Source of the DNA: Nipponacmea schrenckii
Lineage: Eukaryota; Mollusca; Gastropoda; Lottiidae
Assembly (NCBI GenBank): GCA_030562195.1
Contig: JAUJPP010000003.1
Coordinates: forward strand, 35,098,602-35,162,601
Direction of reading: 5' to 3'
Length of the DNA: 64,000 nt
Position 1 is the stretch's first letter; every line of letters starts with the position of its first letter. Below the pieces are notes generated by a model. The model was not told the origin of the DNA. It ran no database searches and was given only the letters and a program-made list of their open reading frames with translations. A program made the position numbers and the translations under genes. Shown here in pieces: positions 1 to 15,400 of the stretch.

Positions 1-327
1 CAATCAAACATCTGTAGCTCGTAAAATTCTAGTAAAAAGTAAGTGTTCTGTGACGTCACTATTGCAAAAGTCTCTATTGATGTATAAGAATCTTTGAGAT
101 AGTGACGTATTGTTTAATTGGAATTGCAAGAACCACAGAAGTCTGATTGAAAATCATAAAGGTGCATATCAATACTATCAGTGTCCTCTATTCATATACA
201 AAAATTTACTAAACTTCTTTACAATCCCGTTAAGTTTGTTGCAATATTTATTTCTGTGTGAATGATGATGTACCTTTGAACTACACTCTACACAACATGT
301 ATTTTAAAAAATGTAATTTTATCTCAC

Positions 328-407
328 CTTTCATATAAGTTTTGATCTCGTTTAGATGGTTCTAAAATATCATATTTATATACTGTTTTCATGGAAGGAA
401 AGATGTC
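328..407 (-). CDS. FIG4: FIG4 exon 20, C-terminal conserved segment
   Basis: This 80-bp exon encodes [20 protein letters not shown] and then DQNLYE, ending in phase 2 at GTGAGA. It aligns with the human segment QPMKELYGINLSDGLSEED. It lies beyond the acidic linker and shows that the gene continues off the left edge. Confidence 0.75.
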
Positions 408-3400
408 CTAAACAAAAAGTTCAAGTTTAAATGGTTAAATGAGTACTGTGTCTTGGAATGAACATAAAATCCTTATATAATCCAATTAATCCAAAGAACT
501 TAGTAATTGTCCATAAAAATGGACTGATTATTGAAAACTGCTTAATAAATTGATAAATCATTGTTCAATAATTATTTTGTTTTGTGAGTTTTCCAGATTT
601 TAGAGGAAATTCAGTTACTTTATGACACCAGGTAAGTTCACTGATGAATATATACTAATATTGACCATTATTGAGAACATAAATTTAATGCTTATTAATG
701 CAGTATCACTTTAGGATGGTTGCAACAAACCTGAAGAGAGATATAGCTAGAATCTCCATCACTGTGACATTCACTAGTCGAATCTGATAAACACATTTCA
801 CCTTCTATATCACTATCTTCACTACTACTAGTACTACCTTCTGATCCTACAGACATAGTAGAGTCTTTACCACTTATATTAGGATTCTTACCACTACCAC
901 TATAATCAACACTGGAAAAATATAATAACATAATTTTATATACCATTACATTTTTACCACTATTGTCGGAAGTCTTTACCACTACCACTGTATATTGGAA
1001 AATATCATGACATAATCTACTATAATCTACTAAGTAGTAATCTTACCACTACCACAACATTGTAACATAATGTAAATATATGTAATTATATATTCTATGT
1101 TGTTATGATAGTGATCTTTACCACTTTTGTTACTAGACTTTTTACCACTAGCACTATAATGGTACCATAATTCTTTTAGTTATTTTGTTATAATAACACT
1201 AATATTATTGACCACTAGCACTAAAACACACATTGAGATATAATGGTATCATAATCTTATTAGTGCTATTGTTATAATAACACTAATATTATTTACCACT
1301 AGCACTAAAACAAACATTGAGATATAATGGTACCATAATCTTATTAGTGCTTTATTATAATAACACTAATATTATTTACCACTAGCACTAAAACAAACAT
1401 TGAGATATAATGGTACCATAATCTTATTAGTGCTTTATTATAATAACACTAATATTATTTACCACTAGCACTAAAACAAACATTGAGATATAATGGTACC
1501 ATAATCTTATTAGTGCTATTGTTATTACACTAATATTATTTACCTCTAGCACTAAAGCAAACATTGAGATATAATGGTACCATAATCTTATTAGTGCTAT
1601 TGTTATAATAACACTAATATTATTTATCACTAGCACTAAAACACACATTGAGATATAATGGTATCATAATCTCATAGTGCTATTATTATAATAACACTAA
1701 TATTATTTACCACTAGCACTAAAACAACATTGAGATATAATGGTACCATAATCTTATTAGTTCTATTGTTATAATAACACTAATATTATTTATCACTAGC
1801 ACTAAAACAAACATTGAGATATAATGGTACCATAATCTTATTAGTGCTATTGTTATTACACTAATATTATTTACCACTAGCACTAAAACAAACATTGAGA
1901 TATAATGGTACCATAATCTTATTAGTTAACTTGTTATAATAACACTAATATGATTAACCACTAGCACTCAAACAAACATTGAGATATAATGGTACCATAA
2001 TCTTATTAGTGCTTTATTATAATAACACTTATATTATTTACCACTAGCACTAAAACAAACATTGAGATATAATGGTACCATAATCTTATTAGTGCTTTAT
2101 TATAATAACACTTATATTATTTACCACTAGCACTTAAACAAACATTGAGATATAATGGTACCATAATCTTATTAGTGCCATTGTTATTACACTAATATTA
2201 TTTACCACTAGCACTAAAACACACATTGAGATATAATGGTACCATAATCTCATTAGTGCTATTGTTATTACACTAATATTATTTACCACTAGCACTAAAA
2301 CAAACATTGAGATATAATAGATGACCTCTATCACAATAATTAATCAAAAATTATGAAAATCAAGTCAAGTTCTTCCGGCCTGATAAATTGAATTGACAAA
2401 CCTCTTATTACAGTTGAGATAATTGGATGCAGTTTGTAATAGTTTTACATTGTAAAGATGAGTTTTATAGAGGTCCAATGTGCAGATGGGCAAATGGATC
2501 CAATAGGTGGATGATGTATAGAAATGTTATTACTAAAAATATGTAACCCTATGACCCTATGACTAAGATACTACTAAGAGGTATAAAATTATACCGATTA
2601 TTTTTATAAAAACTAATATACCTCATGCAAAATATTACTAATGTAAGTTGTATTGATACTAATATAAAATGTGCAAACGTTATCAGTCAAAATCTCGGGA
2701 CATTTCTGGTTGAAATTTTTGGAAGTAAAGTATTTTAAAATTTATATTTGAATCACCTTATCAGTCATTCCTAACATGAGAATAGATAAGGCATGGTGTA
2801 CCATACTGTACAAAATTATTGATACATTAGAAAATGCACCTGCAGTTGATTGCTTAATGTCGTGTGTTAGCCGATTTTTGAATTTCAATTTAGCTTTAAG
2901 TTATTTCGGGTTAATTTCTTTCATGCCCTTATCACACATAATCTACTCTTTCTAAAGATGTATAATACTTGATATTTTTTATCAAAATTATGCTTTTTAA
3001 TATTTGAAAATTTTGTACTGACTCCTGTAGTAACTGTGTGTAATTTCATGGTTTCTATAATCAACATTTATTGTCTACTAACCGTGTTTCCACTTGGCCA
3101 AAAAGCCGGCTTTAAGCTAGCTTTTCTGTGTTTCCAAATTGCCAAACCATTAAGGTTCTGGAACCGAAAACCTCCCTTTGTTCGTTCGGCAAATTATCGG
3201 GGACCAACTGAAAGCTAGCTTTAAAGCCAGCTTTTTAAACAAGTGGAAACACAAAAAGCCGCCTTTTTCTCGTTCAGCAATAGAGAAGTACTAGTTTTAT
3301 GGTCGCACGCGCAACATCGGTAGTCTTGTACATCGCGAACTGTTAATAATGTGCCACTTTTTTGATCGAGACTAAATGGTTTGGGAACCAGATAAACTAA

Positions 3401-6400
3401 GTGAAAACACAGTGTGTTCAGCAATAAAGCTAGCTTTACTTCACAATTCTAAGTGGAAACGCAGTTAATGTCTGTCTATTTGAAATGAAAAAAAAAACGA
3501 ATTGAATTTGACTAGAACTATTTTTAAACTTATATATTCAACAAAATTTGATATATTCACAAACTTTCCAAGACAGAAAAGTTGCTAACTAAGCTACTTT
3601 CAAAGTACAATAGTAGAATTAAAGGTTCTAATCATATCAGTCTAAAACACAAAATAACCCTAGACAGATCATTTTCTTTTAATAAGATTATATTAGGAAA
3701 TAAAGAGATTCAAAGAATTGTTCTTGCTTTTGAAGAATAATTGGGAACACTTTGGTAGTTTCAATATCACAAAAACCTGAACCGATAATAACATTAAAAC
3801 CGTCAAGGCTAGAATAATATTTGTGATGAGGTAGGTATCATATGTTAAAGTCGAATATATTAGACTGAAAATAGGAAAAGAAACTGTTTTCAAGTCATCA
3901 TATACAAAAGCCAGAGAACCTCTTTTGAATTTTACAACAATAGACTCCTACAAGAAACATTGCCAAGATGTAATGTGCTAACCATTCCAGCTGATGTTTT
4001 ATAATAATCTGCCCGGGTGGTATATAACATATAAAAACATATTTAAAAACAGTTCCGCGCTACAATATATTACTGAAAATTTATATTACAAATAATTTAA
4101 AGACATAAGCCTGAATTAAATATAGATACAGCATATTATTTAGTCTTTAATTAACTATAGCCCCTGTTCATCCTTTGATCTTAAATACCTCCTTTATCCC
4201 ATGGCCTTTCTATTCCTTGATAAAGGTTACTCATTTATATACTATTATATATATTAATAATCTTAAAATATTATTCATTTCTCTACATAATGTTGCCTGT
4301 ATGAGCATGTGAAACGTTCAGTCAATAAATATCAGAAATAGTATATCCATATCTTGTGCATCTTTACCTATGCCTATTTCTATATGTCCATTAAACAGTA
4401 AAAAAATTTAATAAACAAAGAATGTCTGTTTATTTTTTAATACGCCTACACTTCAGTGCTTTAATCACCCCCTTGCCATCTAATTGACGTTTTTCCTTTG
4501 TTTGTGATAATGTTTCTCAATATTTGCTTGGTTATTGTTATATTTCTTCCGCCCTTGATCTTTGGAATGGTTTCCAAGATTTTCCTATGTATTGTCATAT
4601 ACATGTACCTTTGTGTTTAATGTTACTTTCCTACTTCTATATATGTTTAATAAACAAAAAAAATCATTTGTTTAAAACATTTAATTTAAACATTCATTTG
4701 TTAATAGCTTTGTTAAAAGTAGGTCAGTTTTAAACATTTCTGAACATAATATAATTTAAAGGGACAGTACGAAATATTTGTATTATCAAAATCAAAGTAA
4801 AATATACTTGTGGATATTTCTTTAATATGCTATTAACATCCCAATAAGTAGCATAGTTTTGTCACCCCTCATAAAAATGTGAAGAAAAAAACAGCCATGC
4901 ATCCCATCTACCTACTTGATCAAACTGAATTTGTTTTAAAAAGGTTAATCAATAATGGTGTGTACTAATTGTTAATTAATCAGTTTGACCTAATTTCTTC
5001 TTAGGACTTATAATGGTTCAATATGAAACCTTCATAATACTAGGATACAGATTTCTCTACAATTACGTATTTAATTTATCTTTGAAAATAGTTTTGACGT
5101 TTAAAAATTTAACCATTGGATTTATAGTCACATATTGCTTGATTTTGGTGTGAAGATATCAATAATTTGAGCCAAAATTTTATTCAACATTCAACAAAAC
5201 TAGAATTCTCCTTTGAAAATAAATTATGAAAATTTGGAATTGATTCAATTTTTAACTGTAGACCTGCTTAGCCTGATATTTCAGAATAATAGCACATGAG
5301 AGGTCGCAAGCCTTTGGATTATATCTGCTCCGATTCAAATATCCTATCTTGCGTTGGTGGTAGTTCTACAAAATCCTGTCTGAGCTGATAATGTCACTGG
5401 GTTGAACGATGCAAATAGAAGCTATATTTGAATGCATCTTTGATAATTTAATTCAAGCCTCTTTTAAAAAGCCTTTAAAGGAAAACTACTTCTAAGAATT
5501 TACATAAAATTTAGATTTTCACAGCTGGTTGGACTGGAATTGTGAGTGAAGATGATTAATTCAAGGTCATCGGACTTTAACACATTGATTGATATTAGAA
5601 CTCATGTCCTAGATTTTCAACATATCCAAAGCAAATGACATCATGACGTAAAGAACCAACGCTCTAACCGCTGTTCTATAGAACCCCATTCTAAGCAGTA
5701 TAATCTCTTTAAAATAATGTTCTAGTTAAACTTGATATTTTTATTGTAGTAAATTTTTAATCGAACTATTCTCCTTGGAACAAAAAGTTTACAGTTCATT
5801 TGTCTGGGTCTTACAGTAACCTACAGAAAGCAAGAACCTATATATTCTAATATATATTGATACCTGAAAATAGTTTACAAAAATATTCCGAGTGCATCTA
5901 ATCCTTTAAACAATGAGTTCACTGTGTTTGTTACATAGATTTTATACAAACATTAATCAAAATTACAGACGCTGTAAAGTTTCGTTTGATATGTTTTTGG
6001 ATAATGATGACTGATAGAGCCGATTTTCAATGAGTCATTTAAGATGTACAATAGTTCATGACATATATGATCAAATCAACAGCCCTGGTTAAGGCAATTA
6101 GAAAACAAACTCTTAAAGAGATCTTGAAGCTACCTGTTTACCCTTAGCTTAGCAATTTTAGGTTCAAATAGTATACTATACCTCTGTTAACTATTTTGAT
6201 AGTTGTTGGTTGTAGTATAGTCAGAAATATTGGGCCCTAGTTTAAAGGGATTTTCCACGCATGGATCACGCCTTTGAAAGTGCATTTTTGAACATATACC
6301 CATCTACCTTTACTGTGATTGTAAACTGTAAATTATTGTTTGACATCACCTTTATTTTCAACACGATGGTATTTGACCCCGATACCCTTAAACTTTGAGT

Positions 6401-9400
6401 GTTGGTTGAGTGATAAAAAAAATTTTGATGGAAACACAGCGCACAGACTAAGCTATAAGACATACCAATCAAATCACAGACTTCAACGATACAAAAAAAA
6501 TGTCTAAAGATGTCAAGGTATTATAACTATAGTTATCAGATGTTGTAATAAAGTCAGATGTTTCAGACTATTTTACCCTGAGCTGTAATTTTGTTAATTG
6601 TGTTAAAACGTTATTTAAAAAGTGTGTTAGACCATAATTGTTCCCTTGTTTTTTATCTACAAACCATCTATGGGGAATTTATTATGATTAAATTATATAC
6701 AGCAATCATTTTCCTTCATTTAAGATAGCTTGCCAGGCAAGGTAACATACGCCCACTGGCAGCCTTGAATTTGAATAATAAATTGAGCAATAACTCAAAA
6801 CACATTCACTGAATATTAAACCCAATGACAAAAACTCAAAAACTATCAAATCGAAAAATCGTCAAATTCAAACTTGACCACCATCCTATCTTTTCAATAC
6901 TCATACCAAGTTTCATTAAAATCCATATAAAATCGAAGCTTCTATTGTGTCTACAACAAATATTGACGGACTGATGGACCGACAGACCGACGGACAGAGG
7001 CGACGACAATATACGTCCACATATTCATGTGGGTGTATAAAAATGATAATCCATTTCAATTTTTCACAATACATACAGGAGAAGCCAATTAAAGGTAATC
7101 AGGTGACATGTCATTAAGAGCGACAACACCAAGCAGTGTGCATTGAGGGAAATTTAGGCAGGACAGCAGCATAAGCCTACTCCTTTCGGAATTTCAATAA
7201 ATCAAGGGATAATTAATGTGCATAGCTTGTAGCACATGGGGTCTCGATTTAATGTCTCATCTAAACGATGAGACGCTCTTTCCATGTTAGTCCCTCCGGT
7301 CTGCATCACTGACAAGGGGCAACCATGCTGAAAAAATCTAATAGTTCATTGCAACCTTTGCCAGCATTGAACCCTGGACCTTCAGGTTAGCAATCAGCAT
7401 TTAACTCACTGACCCACCATTGCTCCCATCATGGAAGGAAAGATGAATGCTCATTGATATTCAGTGGTAGTACAAAGCTATTGAAGGTATCTTTTTGATC
7501 CTTTCTACATGTTACATAAGATAGGAAAAAATAATAGACATTTATTAAAAGATGTTCTTGAAATTGGACTTGAAAATAGATAGGGATCATGAAAGACAAT
7601 AATCTAAACAAAATAACATATGATTCTTGCAACATTTTCCAACTTCATGATTATTATAACAAAAAAATTGAGTCTAGATCAATTTTAAATAGAATTGAAA
7701 ACATACATCATTATTATGCTCTGGGAATTGAAATCAATAATAATTTTACAAAATGAAATGATTTTCTTTTTTTCTTTACATATCTAAACATATTCTAAAT
7801 TAGCAACAGTGCATTAAAATCTTTAAAGGAATAGTTTAGGTTCAGTGTTTAACAGTGCTAAGGAAATAGTTGGGTGCTTATCCTATTGAGTGTAATGAAA
7901 TTGGGTGGAATCTTGGGGTCCTTTTCCAAATAATCTGGTTTACAGATAAATAAAACAGTATGATTATATATGGGGTTACTCATGAAATGAGATTCTAAAA
8001 CAAACCTTGAAGTCAGAGAAAGACTAGCAAGACTAAGGCTTCTTTTAAAGGTAGCATATCTGGAAAATAAAATTTAGCATGCAGAGAAAGAAAACAAAAA
8101 GAGTAAAAAATCAAAACATTTCTATATTGAAAATGAGGAGAGAAGGAAAAGGTTAATGTAATTAAAAGTAAATGTTAAGTGCCAGTTATTATAAGCTAGG
8201 CCAATAGTTTAATTAAGGTGGCCAACATAATAAAATGCAGTTTACACTGTGGAAGCCAATATTCAGATTGGGATAATTAACCTTGAACAGCCTTAAGCAT
8301 AGTGGAATATTTTATTGTCCCATTAGGGACTTTCTCTTCTCCTACCAGCATGACTAGCAGAAGTTAACGTTAAAGTACCTATAGATATAACACCAAGCTA
8401 CCTTTTTGAGTGAGCTAGTTAAAACTTATTAATATTATGACTGCATTACTTAAGTCCAATAACTGGTAGTTGATAGGTTTAAATTTCTATTCAAAATCTG
8501 ATAACCTTGAATAGGCAGTATTGTATACTTATGTCACTTCATCAAGTGGTAAAATGGTTCATATAATAGGGTACAGATCAACTGATATCTTAATCTCTTT
8601 GGTATACATTGCACACATATACAAAGGAACAATTGAATTGTTGGATTGTCTACATGGCATGAAACATCAATTGCAGAAGAAGAATGAAAATCTAGAAAAA
8701 TAACTTATAATGGCAACTTAATTCCATGATTGCTTGTCCCAAGGTACTGCTTGAGTTGAAATATTAAGCCCACGAACTTCACCTTATTGAGGTTTCAATA
8801 TTTTATTTTTTGATGTAACTATTATGTGACATGGTAATAGCTAAATATAACAAAACTATATACTGGTATAGCAAGGAAGTCAAGAAATTCCAATTTATTA
8901 TTGTGAAGGTCATTTAATTACAATGAAAATTAAGACAATGAGCATTAGTTGTATCAAACACCAGATGAGACTGCTACTGTGGAAGAAATTAGTGTAGAAA
9001 TAAATATTTGTGTCCAGATTTCTTAGTTTATCTCATCTAATGTTTCTAGCCACCAGAAACATGGTGTCAGAAATAATGTCACTTTATAGTAATACTGTGT
9101 CTTAGTTCTCAAAAATTGTCAATATGTGTATATATTCATCAGTGAACTTACCTGGTGTCATAAAGTAACAGAATACATTCAAAATCCAATACTGTAAGGC
9201 TAGAAATTAATGCGTCAACAAATTAATGCCACATGGGGTATAGAGACTAAAATGCGAGTACAAATTAATGCGATCCGCAATTGGTGTCTACAAGTGTTTA
9301 ATGAATGAAGACCTGAACAATGATCAAGATTTTACCTTTAAATAGTCAAGAATGAAAATCTTTTGTTTTTTTAAAGTCATTGATTACTAATCAGCTTCAG

Positions 9401-12400
9401 ATTTAAAGATAATTACCTAATTACTTAATCCCACCCAGTCTCAATTTAAATACTTAACTGCATATAATTCACTTGCAAATATGTATTTTAAAATGCGGTT
9501 ACAAATTAATTCTATTTCGCAATAATTGGTAGCCTTACAGTAACTCAATTTATTAAGCTCTTCATCTACTGATGAATATATACTGTAATTGGCCAAGTTC
9601 AAAATTTCTTAAATTTTATGTTCATTCTAAGACCTTTAAAAGAACAGGTTTGTTTTTCTTTTGAACAAGAAATGTGGATTTTTCTAGCTCATTAATAATA
9701 GTGTTCACAGCTCACTGGCAAAAATTGAGCCTGCAAAGGACTCGAAACAATATATAATATATAATACAATGTTTAGAGGAATGATACCATATTTGCACAT
9801 TTCTAGTATTCCTGAAGACTATTTACACACCACAATAACCCACGAATCTGTCGCTTTAAGATGATGTGAAATCATTTCTTCTATAAACTTTGTGAATTTT
9901 GACTTAAATACATATTTATGAGGACAAAAGCTCTCTTTTTTTTTCAAGACAAGTTGTTTTTAGTACATCATAAATCTTAAAATTTAGCAACTAAAGAAAT
10001 TATAATTTATTGTTTTTCTCTTTCTATGGTAATTTACTGGAGTAATCTAATTGTTTTAATTCTTTTTTTTCTGAGTTTCTACAGAAAGAAAGAACTACAT
10101 GTATATTTTACAAGGTTCACATTCAAGGATCTTTTCTTCCACCTGTTTCTTGGCCAAACCTCTTGGCATTGACCTTTCCTGGATTATCTATTCCAATTTA
10201 CAGCTAGGTTGACTGGAATTATGAGTAAAGATTAATTCAAGGTCATCCAAGGTCATCAGACTTTCACAAGATGATCGAGATCGGAACCTCTAACTGCTAT
10301 TTGCTTGACGTAACCAAGTTACCAGATTATAAGATCGATATAATGCTATGGTAACAACCCAAAACCCCTATTTGCCATTTGCTTGATATAAACAAGTTAC
10401 CTGATTAGTACATCACCATTGCTATGGTAACAACGTATTATACATAAAAGTTAGTCAATAAAAAGAAATACATGTCTACAATATTACACCAAGCCACATA
10501 ATTCATAAAAATAAGTGAAATGATTATTACATCAGTAAATAACTAACACTTATTTTGTCTATTAATTTTTGTTTTTATGAATTGTGCCTAACACTTTGAC
10601 TGTGTTTAACATTATGCTATTTTCAGATTATTTTAAATGAAGCGATTTGATGGTGCAGTATTGAATACAGTTTATCAGAAAGAACAATAAGTCTTTTTGA
10701 CAACTGTTGCATTATGTGATATAAGAAAGCCAAATGAAGTCAAGGTATAAGAATAAAAAGTATTGGTTCAATGAAAAACCCTTTGCATGTTACTTAAGAT
10801 ATGCCTCCTTTAAGTTTTCGATCAAGCTTATGTAAAGAAAATAACTAAAAAATTTTGTATTGACTGTTACCAAATAAAATCAAACTAATTTTTTTATAGC
10901 GCCTTGACGATTTGAAGAATTGACATATACAAACAGACTTGAATAACATTTATTTACTCAGATCAAGGTTTCCTTGCTTGTATTAGATAGAGAATATGTT
11001 TTGCAACCGAAATGATGCAGAATTGTGCAAACTTTATATTTCATACATTGTAGGAAAGAAATAAAACATTTGAGCCAAACATGTGAAATTTGACATATAT
11101 AAGATCTTTTTAGGATGTCACCTTAAAGGGATACTGCTCATTAGCATGAACATAAAATTTTAGTTTTCAAGAATGGTCAATATATTCATCAGAGAGCTTA
11201 CCTGGTGTCATATAGTAACAGCATCACTTACAATCTGGAAAACTCACAAAATTAAGTCATTTTTGAAAAATGCTTAATCAATTTATTAGGGGTTTTTCAA
11301 CAGATCCAATCCATCTTTTAGGACAAATACTTATTATTTTGGATATTTATCTATTTTTTATAAGAGTTATGGCAGCAGATATATTTACTGATGAATAGAG
11401 CTCTTATTGGCCAAGTTAAAAAAATTTCAAAGATGTATCTATTATCCCTTTAAAGGAATCTTCCCAAAGTCAAGCTATAAAAAACTTCATATTTTATAGT
11501 TGGTAATACTTTGACATTGTGAAGATACTTTAAAGGTTGACATTATTTACTATAGGGTAACTGTTTATTACTTATATTTACCTTTTCAAGACATTCCAAT
11601 TTTCATTTATATAAGCAATTAGCATAAATTGAGGTATGGCCTATTTCTTGTGTTTCAATGTGTGCGATTTCCAACATGACTGTTTACATGGGAGACAGTC
11701 TATTTGAAACAATTAATGAATAACAACATGAACTAAAACTGTGAACAGTACTGAGAGTGGCAAACAACCCTTATGGGGCCACTTGATACAAGGTCACGTG
11801 ATATAGCCTTTTGAATTTTTAAACACTCAAAACAAACTTTTTAACAACTATTATACGCATATGTATGGACAGCTTAGGTCAAACTGTATTTTACTTGAAA
11901 ATTACTAAGGTAATTGAAGGTCAAGGTCACTTGATATAGCCTTTTGAATTAAAAAAAAAAACTAAAACGGGTACAAAAAAATTGTTGTCGACAATTATAG
12001 GCCTATGTGTGGAAAGCTAATGTCAAGAATATTCTACTTGTAAAAATTCAGGGTCTTTGAAGGTCAAGGTCATTTGATATAGCGTTTAATTTTTTTTAAA
12101 ATCAATTGGGTTTAAAAAAAAATTAAATTTGAAAATGAAAATTCTGTTTCCAACAAATTTTAGATTATTCTGCAATTTCTCACTTCCGATGCATTTTAGT
12201 TAAAAATATTCATTTTCTATTCCAGTACGTATCTTATCGCATTTTTCAAACCAAATTTCAATACCATTTTCGAGTCTAATGAAAACAAAGAGTGACAAAT
12301 TTCTAATTTGCCACTCAATTAAAATTACTACACTCAATGTTTTGGTGATGAGACAATGGTGTTTATGCTAATATAAACCCCAACCATAACGTTTACAACA

Positions 12401-15400
12401 CTTATTATTAGAATTAGTATTAATGAATTTAAACTTGCTTGAGTAACATCTATTACTATAAACTACATTCTCTTGTTTATGTTTTAAAGGCTTTGGATGA
12501 GCTATAAATATATTTATCCAACTGTATATAACTGTATATTTATATTGGGGCCCATTATGAAAATATTAAAAAAAAACACCATTGTTCCTTCAAAATATAT
12601 AAAGTGATCAGAAGCAGAGGGTTGAAAATTATTAATAAGAAGGATGAAAGATGTATTTTTAAAACTTATTTATAAACTCACCCTAGGTTGACGGAATCTG
12701 TTATATGTGTTGGTAAGACTCGCACAGTAAATGGACTCATTTCTTTAGTTCCAGTGCCTTTCTGCATAAAATTCCTGAAAAAGTGATTTAAAATTTTGCA
12801 TTATAGGCTTGAATATATAGGCTATTTCTTTAATAAAAATGCTTTAATATTAAAGTCATCTTAAGTAATATTTTGACTGTAGAAATATACATGTTTTGAG
12901 TATGGTTGACAGGGAACATGCACAGGCAACTGTTTTTATCCATAGGAAGACCCACTATATACATTTATAGTTTTCCCTAAGATAAAGATAGCTTGCAAGG
13001 CAAGGCAAGGTAACATACGCCCACTGGCAGCATTGAATTTGAAAAATAAATTGAGCAATGACTCAAAAACATTCACTAAATGGATATTGAAGTCAAACTG
13101 TTCATGGAAAATCGTCATATTAAAACTTGACCATCATCTTATCTATTTCAATACTCATACCAAGTTTCATTAAATCTATTAAAAAATTGTAGCTTATTTT
13201 GCACCCACAAATATTTTTGATGCAATATTACTAAGTCAAGGGCAATAAATCAAAAACCATTCGGTAAAAAAGGGAGGAAATTCAATGTCTTATCTATTCT
13301 GATGCTTACACCAAGTTCCATCAAAATCTTTTGAAAATTAAAGCTTCTTACTGAAACCACAATAGAATCTTGACGTAATTTCACGAAGTCAAGGGCAATA
13401 ACTCAAAACAGTTCATTGAAAAACTGTCAAATTCAAACTTGACTGAGGTCTAATCAATTCCAATGCTCACACCAAGTTTCATGAAAATCCTCTGAAAATT
13501 TGAGGATTTATTGCATCGAAACACAATTTTGACAAGATTTTTCCAACAAGAGCAATAACTCAAAAACTGTTAATCAAAAAAATTGCCAAATTCAAACTCG
13601 ACTGTTGTCTCATTAATTATTATCACACCAAGTTTCATCAAAATCCATTGAAAATTATAGCTTCTTTTGAACCCACAATAAAATTTTGACGCAATCTTAC
13701 TAAGTCAAGGGCAATAACTAAAAATCTGTTCATCGAAAAATCTTCAAATTCAAACTTGACCGTCGTCTTATCAATTCCAATGCTCACACCAACTTTCATT
13801 TAAATCCATTGAAAATTGTAGCTTCTATTTTGTCTACAACATATATAGAGGCAGGGGCAATAACTCCAAAACTGTTTATCGCAAAATCGTCCAAATCGAA
13901 CTTGACTGCCGCCTTATCAATTCCAATGCTCATACCAAGTTTCATTATAAAATCCATAGATAATTGTAGCTTCTATAGTGTCTACAGAAAATGAATTTTT
14001 ACGCAATTTTACTTAGTCAAGGGCACTTACTCATAAACTATTAATCAAAAAATTGTCAAATTTGAACCTGACCACCACCTTGTCAATTCCACTGCTCATA
14101 CCAAGTTTCATTCAAATGCATTGAAAATTGTAGCTTCTATTGCATCAACAATAAATTTTAACTTGATGTAAATAAGTCAAGGGCAATAACTCAAAAACAG
14201 TTCATCGAAAAATCTTCAAATTTGAAATTGACCGCCGTCTTATCAATTCCAATGTTCACACCAAGTATCATTAAAATCCATTGAAAATTGTAGCTTCCTT
14301 TGTGTCTACAACAAATATAGAGGCAGGGGCAATAACTCAAACACCGTTTATAGAAAAATCGTCCAAATTGAATTTGACTGCCGTCTTATCAATACCAATG
14401 CTCATACCAAGTTTCATTAAAATCCATAGACAATTGTAGCTTCTATAGTGTCTACAACAAATATTGACGGACCGACAACCCTATGAAGAGGGGCAACGAC
14501 AATATACGTCCATGTGGGCATATAAAAATCTGTTCATTCGATAATATCCATACATGCATACCAAGTTTCATTAAGATTGGATAAAAACTTTAGCCTCTTA
14601 TCGTGGATACAGCCCAAATTTGATGCGTTTTACTAAGTCAAGGGCAATAACTCAAAATCCGTTCATTTGATATTTCCATTTTCAAACTTGACTGAGATCT
14701 GATCAATATATACATGCATACCAAGTTTCATTAAGATCGGATGAAAACTGTAGCCTCTATCGTGGATACAGCCCAAATTTGATGCGTTTTACTAAGTCAA
14801 GGACAATAACTCAAAATCCGTTCATTCGATATTTTCATTTTCAAACTTGACTGAGATCTGAACAATATATACATGTATACCAAGTTTCATTAAGATCGGA
14901 TGAAAACTGTAGCCTCTATCGTGGATACAACCCAGATTTGACACTTTTTTACTAAGTCAGGGGGAATAACTCAAAAACAGTTCATTAGATAATTTCCATT
15001 TTTGAACTTGACCGAGATATCATCAATATTGACATGTATACCAAGTTTCATTAAGATCGGATAAAAACTGTAGCCTCTATTGTGGATACAACCCAAATTT
15101 GACGCATTTTTACTAAGTCAAGTGCAATAACTAAAAAAACGTTCATGCGATAATTTCCATTTTCGAACTTGACTGAGATATCATCATATACATGTATACC
15201 AAGTTTCATTAACCCTTTCACTGCCAATGACGTTATAGAGTCATAACGTCATAATGCCAACCATGTTTTACACTGTGACGTTTTTATAATATGGGTTATG
15301 TTTGAGGCCTATTTTCCTTGTCACCTTCGGTCCATTCATCTTCTTAATCAGCACATTCCACTGTCAGCAAAAATTGCCGCTAGCACCTCTTCTTCATTGT

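Larger units (their letters stand above)
2323..12681. other. FIG4 intron 18, rest of the sequence
   Basis: Apart from the elements listed separately, this stretch is AT-rich single-copy-looking DNA. Open frames of 60-70 codons (for example near 3700, 4520, 7430 and 8520) have no recognisable content or splice-site support. Between 7.7 and 9.1 kb I see nothing definable. Confidence 0.6.

Noticed and set aside
596..634. Plus-strand exon-like piece: TTTTCCAG acceptor, open frame, CACCAG|GTAAGT donor.
   Set aside because: The same ACTTTATGACACCAGGTAAG sequence recurs at about 9150 and 11190 in a dispersed inverted-repeat element, so it is repeat sequence and not an exon.
1427..2334. Minus-strand frames with repeated [15 protein letters not shown].
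   Set aside because: Translation of the 82-bp minisatellite in a FIG4 intron; no conservation expected.
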